From Chitinophagales bacterium (GTDB lineage Bacteria > Bacteroidota > Bacteroidia > Chitinophagales > Chitinophagaceae): a stretch of DNA of 64,000 bases. Position numbers and translations under genes: made by a program. Position 1 is the stretch's first letter, and each line of letters opens with the position of its first letter. Location: the NCBI GenBank assembly GCA_017303395.1, contig JAFLBN010000005.1:157800-221799 (forward strand). The letters run 5' to 3'. Below the pieces are notes generated by a model. It was not told the DNA's origin. It did no database searches and was given only the letters and a program-made list of their open reading frames with translations. This document shows, piece after piece, positions 59,536 through 64,000 of this stretch.

Positions 59536-59575
59536 AAATCCCTGTGGTGCAATACCCCGTTGCCCCGGGGATTTT
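59536..59575 (-). terminator. Terminator of the minus-strand gene ending at 59576
   Basis: On the minus strand AAAAATCCC ... GGGATTTTT with an inner CCCCGGGGCAACGGGG fold, followed by ATTTT. Confidence 0.6.
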
Positions 59576-60706
59576 TTATTTCATCAATCTTGTACGCTTC
59601 AGCAGCAATGCATCAAAGCGTATGCGCATATACACTGCATAGGCAATCTCCAGCTTAGCCTCTCCGAAGTTGTAATAAGGTTCTGCACGCGCATCCAGAT
59701 ACAGGTTGCTGCCAAACTGCTTGTTGTATATCACGTTCATAAACAATAACGTTCTGAAATCTTCATTCAGCGTATCGTGTACCTGCGATGCCGAACTGTA
59801 TAGCGGAAAACCTCTGGGGCCTATAAACATTGCCCCTGTCCAGTAGCGCAGGTCTATATCTACATTGTATTTTGTATGTGCGGTAAATGAAGCAAAATAC
59901 CCGTCTCCGCTTATGTAGGGTTGCACATTCCTGTCATAAGTCAGGTTTTTATAGTACACGTAATAATGTGCTGTACGCAGCCATGGCACAAGCGTACTGT
60001 TGGTTGTATAATTGAATGAGACACCAACTGCCGTATTCAGCAAAGACTCTATAGGTATGCCACATGTATCTATCTGCCCGCCGCGATGCGCCACCATCAG
60101 TTGCAGCGGCACTTCTACCCGCAGCTTTTTATCGGGCATTGGCTTTAGCCTGGCAGAGATGCCGCTGGTAAACTGTTCGGGGTAGTTATCGTACCAGCGT
60201 ATGGCTTTCTCCCAGTCTATATACGCATCTGCCCACAGGTGTCGTTTATCGGCAGTTATCTGCAGCCCCTGCTCTACCCTGTCTGTCAGTGTAGCCTCAG
60301 GTGTCACTATAGGCTCAATATAGCTGTGGTTGGCAGCACCATGCAGGTTGCCAACACGCACCGTATATCCTTTCTGTCTGTACGTAACATTGTAATACGG
60401 TGCCGCTACAACATATCCTTCTCTGCCAAATTCTCTTTGCAAAAATGCACCGCCTTGCAATGTCAGTTTATCTGTAAGCCTGTATTGCAATATTGGCTGC
60501 AACTGGTAGCCAAACAAAGTATAGCCCCATTCTACATGCCCGAAATATTCGTTATTGCGGAAGTAGTTAAAATTATCTACCCGAAGCGATAAGCCACGCA
60601 CAGGTGGCTGTACCGTACTGCTGTCTTTAAAGATGGAATACTCTGTTTGTGCATGTGCGGTTGCGCCACACAACAACAAACAACAAAGAAATGGGGTGTA
60701 TTTCAT
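59576..60706 (-). CDS. Outer-membrane barrel (porin-like) protein
   Basis: 376 residues from the ATG at 60706; the longer frame to 60796 crosses the divergent promoter region. Signal YTPFLCCLLLCGATAHAQ. The mature protein alternates short amphipathic strands with aromatic ends (NEYFGHVEWGYTLFGYQLQP, RLTDKLTLQGGAFLQREFG, YTVRVGNLHG, AYAVYMRIRFDALLL), typical of a barrel of 14-16 strands. No known substrate motif. Divergent from the 60831 gene. Confidence 0.7.
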   Translation of the reverse strand: MKYTPFLCCLLLCGATAHAQTEYSIFKDSSTVQPPVRGLSLRVDNFNYFRNNEYFGHVEWGYTLFGYQLQPILQYRLTDKLTLQGGAFLQREFGREGYVVAAPYYNVTYRQKGYTVRVGNLHGAANHSYIEPIVTPEATLTDRVEQGLQITADKRHLWADAYIDWEKAIRWYDNYPEQFTSGISARLKPMPDKKLRVEVPLQLMVAHRGGQIDTCGIPIESLLNTAVGVSFNYTTNSTLVPWLRTAHYYVYYKNLTYDRNVQPYISGDGYFASFTAHTKYNVDIDLRYWTGAMFIGPRGFPLYSSASQVHDTLNEDFRTLLFMNVIYNKQFGSNLYLDARAEPYYNFGEAKLEIAYAVYMRIRFDALLLKRTRLMK

Positions 60707-60797
60707 TTGCGTTACAAATAGTGTATCCACACAAATTACAATAGCACATAATCCTGTAATATGACCTGCGTCAGCATACACGGATATGTTGCACATA

Positions 60798-60826
60798 TTT
60801 GATGCACAGGTGTTTTATTATCTTTG
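60798..60826 (+). promoter_or_regulatory. Consensus Bacteroidota promoter
   Basis: TTTG (60798-60801), 17 bases, TATCTTTG (60819-60826). The ATG at 60831 follows only four bases later, so the transcript may be leaderless. Confidence 0.65.
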
Positions 60827-60830
60827 CACA

Positions 60831-61055
60831 ATGGATAAGCAACAGGAAACTGAGATTCATAAACAACTGATAGATATCAGCATCAAATCGCACATACAAT
60901 CGTTGGTAACGGAAGGACAAATAGACGAAAGTGATTTTTACCTGAATGCCGACGGAGACAAGATGATAAACATAACCGACGATGCGGGAGATGTAATTGT
61001 TTTCAACTACACACAGGGCAAGCTGCACAGTTATGCGGGCCGCCTGAGGGACTGA
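60831..61055 (+). CDS. Small soluble protein, unknown function
   Basis: 74 residues from the ATG at 60831 (DKQQETEIHKQLIDISIKSH). Helical N-terminal half, then a beta hairpin-like part (GDKMINITDDAGDVIVFNYT) and an end HSYAGRLRD. Longer starts (60786) lie upstream of the promoter. The consensus promoter almost touches the start codon, suggesting leaderless translation. No family recognised; probably cytoplasmic. Confidence 0.55.
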   Translation: MDKQQETEIHKQLIDISIKSHIQSLVTEGQIDESDFYLNADGDKMINITDDAGDVIVFNYTQGKLHSYAGRLRD

Positions 61056-61234
61056 TGTCGCTACAACAATACACGTTTTAACAGTAATTAACGCAGGCAA
61101 ACCCCTTTAGCATTGCCTGCTACCACTATCACCATAATTTATTCTACAAAGGTTTAACAGTACTATTGGCTGTCTCGGCGATGCGCTTCATAGCTTTGCA
61201 CAAACGCATTCAACAACACGAAAAATCGACAGCA

Positions 61235-61531
61235 ATGAAAAAATTGAAAATGTTACTCCTCGCATCTGCATGTATGTTTGCCATATCATCTTGTGGTGAT
61301 GACCACACAACTGCAGAAGAAGCAGGTGCTGCAATAGATGCAAAAGTAGACAGCGCAGAAGCCGGTATGGATGCGACTGCAGAAAATGCACAACAGCATA
61401 TGGATACTGCTGCACAGAAAGTAGAAACTGCTGCAGACAATGCCGCACAAAAAGTAGAAGACGCAGCAGCCAAAGCAGCAGAAAAGGTTGAAGAAGCAGC
61501 TAAGAAAACGAAAGAAGAGCTGAAAAAATAA
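61235..61531 (+). CDS. Small lipoprotein with amphipathic helical repeats
   Basis: 98 residues from the ATG at 61235. Lipobox AISSC (Cys20). The mature part is a nearly uninterrupted Ala/Glu/Lys helix with roughly 11-residue periodicity (AAQKVETAADNAAQKVEDAA, AEKVEEAAKKTKEELKK), reminiscent of LEA- or apolipoprotein-like helices that shield membranes or proteins. Stress or envelope-stabilising roles are plausible, unproven. It ends at a bidirectional hairpin (61560). Confidence 0.7.
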   Translation: MKKLKMLLLASACMFAISSCGDDHTTAEEAGAAIDAKVDSAEAGMDATAENAQQHMDTAAQKVETAADNAAQKVEDAAAKAAEKVEEAAKKTKEELKK

Positions 61532-61559
61532 TTGCCCCTTTCACAAGAGAACAAAAAGA

Positions 61560-61594
61560 ATGGCGCACTATGCAGTGCGCCATCTTCTTTTATA
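61560..61594. terminator. Convergent bidirectional terminator
   Basis: Perfect ATGGCGCACT-ATGC-AGTGCGCCAT stem between the lipoprotein and the minus-strand gene ending at 61616. Confidence 0.85.
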
Positions 61595-61615
61595 TCCTTA
61601 TTATACAGAGCTATA

Positions 61616-62164
61616 TTACAGTTGAGTAGCAGTATAAACTACATCTACAGTATAAGTACCTGCAGGGTATGCAAAACCCGGAGTTGCATTGTACTGAATG
61701 CTGAATGTTTGGTTGCCACCGTTGTTTGCGTTAGTTATCAGGTTTGCAGCTGTGTTAGACAAACCATTGTAAGCTGTAGCGCTGAACGGAGAAGCGATAG
61801 TACCACCTGTAGCATTTGCAGGAACACGCAGTGCAAGAACACCAGATACAGGCATTACAGGAGCAGGCGTTGTTGTACCTGTGTATGAGAAGTTAGCGTT
61901 GTTAGTCCTTACGGTTACGCCAAATTTTTTGTTTGAACGTACCCTCAATTCCTGGTTTGCAGATGCTACACCGTTTGCGTAGTCGTTAACTGTATTGAAA
62001 GCCAGATTAACAGCAGCACCGGTAGCTGTAGTAGATCCTGTAAAAGTCAATTCGATTGCGTTGCTCAGGTTCAGGTTTACTGTTTGTGTAGCTGTAGAAG
62101 CAACTTGTGCTTTAGAAGCGAAACCAGCGATAGCAAGAACGGCAATTGAAAGTAATTTTTTCAT
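61616..62164 (-). CDS. Small secreted beta-rich protein, tandem family member 1
   Basis: 182 residues from the ATG at 62164; an earlier in-frame ATG at 62221 lies in the A-rich leader. Signal peptide KKLLSIAVLAIAGFASKAQ. The mature part is almost all beta: STATQTVNLNLSNAIELTFT, VNLAFNTVNDYANGV, LRVRSNKKFGVTVRT, NFSYTGTTTPAPVMPVSGVL and a final strand PAGTYTVDVVYTATQL. It resembles fimbrial or WxL-like surface sandwiches; a structural surface role is inferred. There is no T9SS domain. The A-rich leader and short gene suggest high expression. Confidence 0.72.
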   Translation of the reverse strand: MKKLLSIAVLAIAGFASKAQVASTATQTVNLNLSNAIELTFTGSTTATGAAVNLAFNTVNDYANGVASANQELRVRSNKKFGVTVRTNNANFSYTGTTTPAPVMPVSGVLALRVPANATGGTIASPFSATAYNGLSNTAANLITNANNGGNQTFSIQYNATPGFAYPAGTYTVDVVYTATQL

Positions 62165-62218
62165 TTTGATTTTGTTTGATTTGTTTTGGTTAATGTTTGT
62201 TTTGTTTGTTTGATGATG

Positions 62219-62226
62219 CAAAGATG
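62219..62226 (-). promoter_or_regulatory. -7-like element of family member 1
   Basis: On the minus strand CATCTTTG, one base off TAnnTTTG, about 55 bases before the ATG at 62164. Confidence 0.35.
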
Positions 62227-62416
62227 CAACGCGAAATGCCCATTTGACGAAAAAACGAGCCTCCTTAACCCTGCCTTAGCAAGCGGTTAACGGACGATTA
62301 ACATCTGCCACACCCTGAAAACCACAAAACATTGATTATCAATAAATTAATACCTTCCTCACCAACTATACCTCATATTAACAATTACCCTCTTTTACTG
62401 TCATTTCTCGCCAAAA

Positions 62417-62962
62417 CTATAGCTGAGTAGCAGTATATATAACATCTGTAGTGTACGTGCCTGCCGGAAATGTGAAGCCCGGCGTTGCTCTGTACACAAT
62501 GGTAAAGTTCTGGTCTCCCCCGTTTACCCCATAGTACAGAAAGGTCCAGTCTATGTGGTCTATATAGTCATAGCGGTTGTTCACCCAGCTCCATCCACCG
62601 GTATTGTTTTGTGTCATTTTAAAGTACAATACACTACCTACATACATTTGTGGCGCAGGCGATGTTGTGCCTGTATAAGTAAAATAAGGATTGTTTGATT
62701 TTACAGACAGGTTGAACATTTTGTTCGACCTCACCCTCATTTGTATCGGTGCACTTTCCAAACCGTTTGCATAGTCATTCACCGTATTGAAAGCGAAATT
62801 GACAGCGGCGCCCGTTGCACTATTGTTCGCAACAAAAGTCAGTTCAATGGCATCTGTCAGATTCAGATTGGTAGTTTGCGTTGCAGTGGATGATGGATTT
62901 TGGGCCCTTACAGCCGCCGCAAGCAGTACCAGAACTGCAGTGAACAGTAAGATTTTTTTCAT
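62417..62962 (-). CDS. Small secreted beta-rich protein, tandem family member 2 (most diverged)
   Basis: 181 residues; signal KKILLFTAVLVLLAAAVRAQ. Shares NLNLTDAIELTFVANNSATG, VNFAFNTVNDYANGLES, MRVRSNKMFNLSVKSNNPYF and PAGTYTTDVIYTATQL with its neighbours. The segment before the last strands is replaced by an aromatic stretch (NTGGWSWVNNRYDYIDHIDW), so this member probably has a different binding face. The 252-base gap before member 1 (62165-62416) holds the A-rich leader of that gene and GTTAAC-like runs but no gene. Confidence 0.72.
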   Translation of the reverse strand: MKKILLFTAVLVLLAAAVRAQNPSSTATQTTNLNLTDAIELTFVANNSATGAAVNFAFNTVNDYANGLESAPIQMRVRSNKMFNLSVKSNNPYFTYTGTTSPAPQMYVGSVLYFKMTQNNTGGWSWVNNRYDYIDHIDWTFLYYGVNGGDQNFTIVYRATPGFTFPAGTYTTDVIYTATQL

Positions 62963-63005
62963 TGTGTGTTTTTGTTTGTTTTGAAAAGCCCTTGATTTTG
63001 TATGA

Positions 63006-63036
63006 AAGAAGGGCGCTTTCTACAGCACCCTTCTTT
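63006..63036 (-). terminator. Terminator of family member 3
   Basis: On the minus strand AAGAAGGGTGCT ... AGCGCCCTTCTT (one bulge) directly after the stop of the 63058 gene. Confidence 0.65.
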
Positions 63037-63057
63037 TTATTAAAGCGAAGAGAGAGA

Positions 63058-63606
63058 CTACAGTTGTGTAGCAGTGTAAACTACATCTACAGTATATGTA
63101 CCTGCAGGATATGTAAAGCCCGGAGTAGCTTCATACATTACGCTGAATGTTTGGTTACCACCGTTCAAACCATTGCTTATCAGGTTGGCTGCTGTAGCAG
63201 ACAATGTATTGTATGCAGTAGCACTGAATGGAGTAGCAATAGTACCACCTGTACCGTTAGCGCTTACTTTCAGACCCAGAACACCACTAACAGGCATTGT
63301 AGGTGCAGGAGTTGTAGAACCTGTGTAAGAGAAGTTTGCTGCACTTGTTTTTACTGATACACCAAATTTTTTGTTAGAACGTACTTTCAGTTGTTGTGCT
63401 GCAGATTCTACACCGTTTGCATAGTCGTTAACAGTGTTGAAAGCAAGGTTTACTGCTGCACCTGTTGCAGAGTTGTTACCTGTGAAAGTCAATTCGATAG
63501 CGTTGCTCAGGTTTAGATTTACTGTCTGAGTAGCTGTTGAAGATGTCTGTGCGTTTGCTGCGAAACCAGAGATTGCGAGTGCTGCGATTGCGATTACTTT
63601 TTTCAT
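63058..63606 (-). CDS. Small secreted beta-rich protein, tandem family member 3
   Basis: 182 residues; signal KKVIAIAALAISGFAANAQ. Very close to member 1 (NLNLSNAIELTFTGNNSATG, VRSNKKFGVSVKTSAANFSY, GGNQTFSVMYEATPGFTYPA, GTYTVDVVYTATQL) and nearly identical at the end to the partial member 4, DNA included. Leader rich in CAAAACAA before the ATG, and a consensus -7 (TATGTTTG) further upstream. Confidence 0.75.
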   Translation of the reverse strand: MKKVIAIAALAISGFAANAQTSSTATQTVNLNLSNAIELTFTGNNSATGAAVNLAFNTVNDYANGVESAAQQLKVRSNKKFGVSVKTSAANFSYTGSTTPAPTMPVSGVLGLKVSANGTGGTIATPFSATAYNTLSATAANLISNGLNGGNQTFSVMYEATPGFTYPAGTYTVDVVYTATQL

Positions 63607-63729
63607 TGTGTTGTTTTGTTTTTTGTTTTGTTAATTGATGAATTGTTTGTGTTTATTTATTTTTTTGCTTTGCTTGGTTTGCGGCCTTACGGGGCTGCTG
63701 TGTGTTTTTTTTTGTTTGTTTTGATAATG

Positions 63730-63737
63730 CAAACATA
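63730..63737 (-). promoter_or_regulatory. -7 element of family member 3
   Basis: TATGTTTG on the minus strand fits TAnnTTTG. It lies 124 bases before the ATG at 63606, so the leader would be over 100 bases long and A-rich. The rest of 63607-63893 holds only this leader and the terminator of member 4. Confidence 0.45.
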
Positions 63738-63832
63738 CATCTGCAAATGCCCCTGTCACATCACTAACATTAGTAGTTATTATCACTATATGCTTGGTTA
63801 ACAAGCTGTTTACAAATCATTACATAAGCATA

Positions 63833-63858
63833 AAAAAGCGCCGCATTGCGACGCTCTT
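63833..63858 (-). terminator. Terminator of family member 4
   Basis: On the minus strand AGCGTCGCAATGCGGCGCT hairpin followed by TTTTTTATG. Confidence 0.65.
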
Positions 63859-63893
63859 TATGTCATTCTTACTCTTATCAATATTAGAGTTGA

Positions 63894-64000
63894 GTAGCAG
63901 TGTAAACTACATCTACAGTATATGTACCTGCAGGGTATGTAAAGCCCGGAGTAGCTTCATACATTACGCTGAATGTTTGGTTGCCACCGTTCAAACCATT
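63894..64000 (-). CDS. Small secreted beta-rich protein, tandem family member 4, cut by window end
   Basis: The stop (TAA) is at 63894-63896; the reading frame continues off the window. The 35 visible codons (NGLNGGNQTFSVMYEATPGF, then TYPAGTYTVDVVYTATQL) match the end of member 3 residue for residue, so these two are the most recent duplicates. Confidence 0.75.

Noticed and set aside
61166-61234. Longer start for the helical lipoprotein at 61166
   Set aside because: It places 23 polar residues before the signal peptide; the ATG at 61235 gives a normal lipoprotein signal.

Overview
The window reads as chromosome from a member of the Bacteroidota, most likely a Chitinophagaceae-like organism. 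Evidence: most exported proteins end in type IX secretion (T9SS) type A sorting domains (YPNPA...G.Y), lipoproteins have a Cys at 17-21 followed by Lys/Asn-rich residues, promoters fit TTTG-N17-23-TAnnTTTG, Shine-Dalgarno sites are largely absent and leaders are A-rich. There is no rRNA, tRNA, CRISPR array, transposase or phage gene. Almost everything encoded is envelope, secreted or regulatory; no central metabolism is visible. Layout: 1-1.3 kb, an AT-rich three-gene cassette (GHKL ATPase C-terminus, STAS-like protein, membrane protein). 1.3-5.6 kb, a membrane protein, lipoproteins and small beta-barrel-like exported proteins, with a 62-bp promoter module present twice. 5.6-8.3 kb, small proteins of unknown function including an AT-rich two-gene membrane cassette. 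8.4-15 kb, an ELWxxDGT-repeat protein, a PAS/HisKA protein lacking its ATPase domain, a lipoprotein plus large envelope protein pair, and a small gene behind a double palindrome. 15.2-25.4 kb, two very large T9SS proteins, each followed by a small protein with a PID-CTERM-like tail, then a TPR-HTH regulator. 25.5-27.7 kb, a lipoprotein and a cluster of 32-41-residue single-helix membrane peptides. 27.7-29.5 kb, an AT-rich beta-helix/membrane protein. 29.6-35.4 kb, an ECF sigma factor, a trans-envelope anti-sigma-like barrel protein, two T9SS proteins and a secreted thioredoxin. 35.5-52.9 kb, ten consecutive ELWxxDGT-repeat T9SS genes, the last frameshifted. 53-57.2 kb, a minus-strand operon (lipoprotein, multi-pass membrane protein, histidine kinase, LuxR-type regulator) and two paralogues of its lipoprotein. 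57.6-61.5 kb, another ELWxxDGT protein, an outer-membrane-type protein and two small genes. 61.6-64 kb, at least four tandem paralogues of a small secreted beta-rich protein, the last cut by the window edge. How it fits together: the dominant theme is an expanding repertoire of cell-surface proteins. The ELWxxDGT genes are mostly monocistronic, each with its own terminator, sometimes directly abutting the next promoter. Their 3' ends, coding for the sorting domain, are far more alike at DNA level than the rest, which fits growth and shuffling by recombination between 3' ends. Regulatory genes (ECF sigma/anti-sigma pair, two-component operon, TPR-HTH, PAS-HisKA) lie among them. The best candidates for undescribed biology are the lipoprotein/membrane/kinase/regulator operon with a shared inverted repeat at a paralogue, the tiny membrane-peptide family with conserved upstream palindromes, the sorting-domain mosaicism, and the ATPase/STAS-like/membrane cassette.
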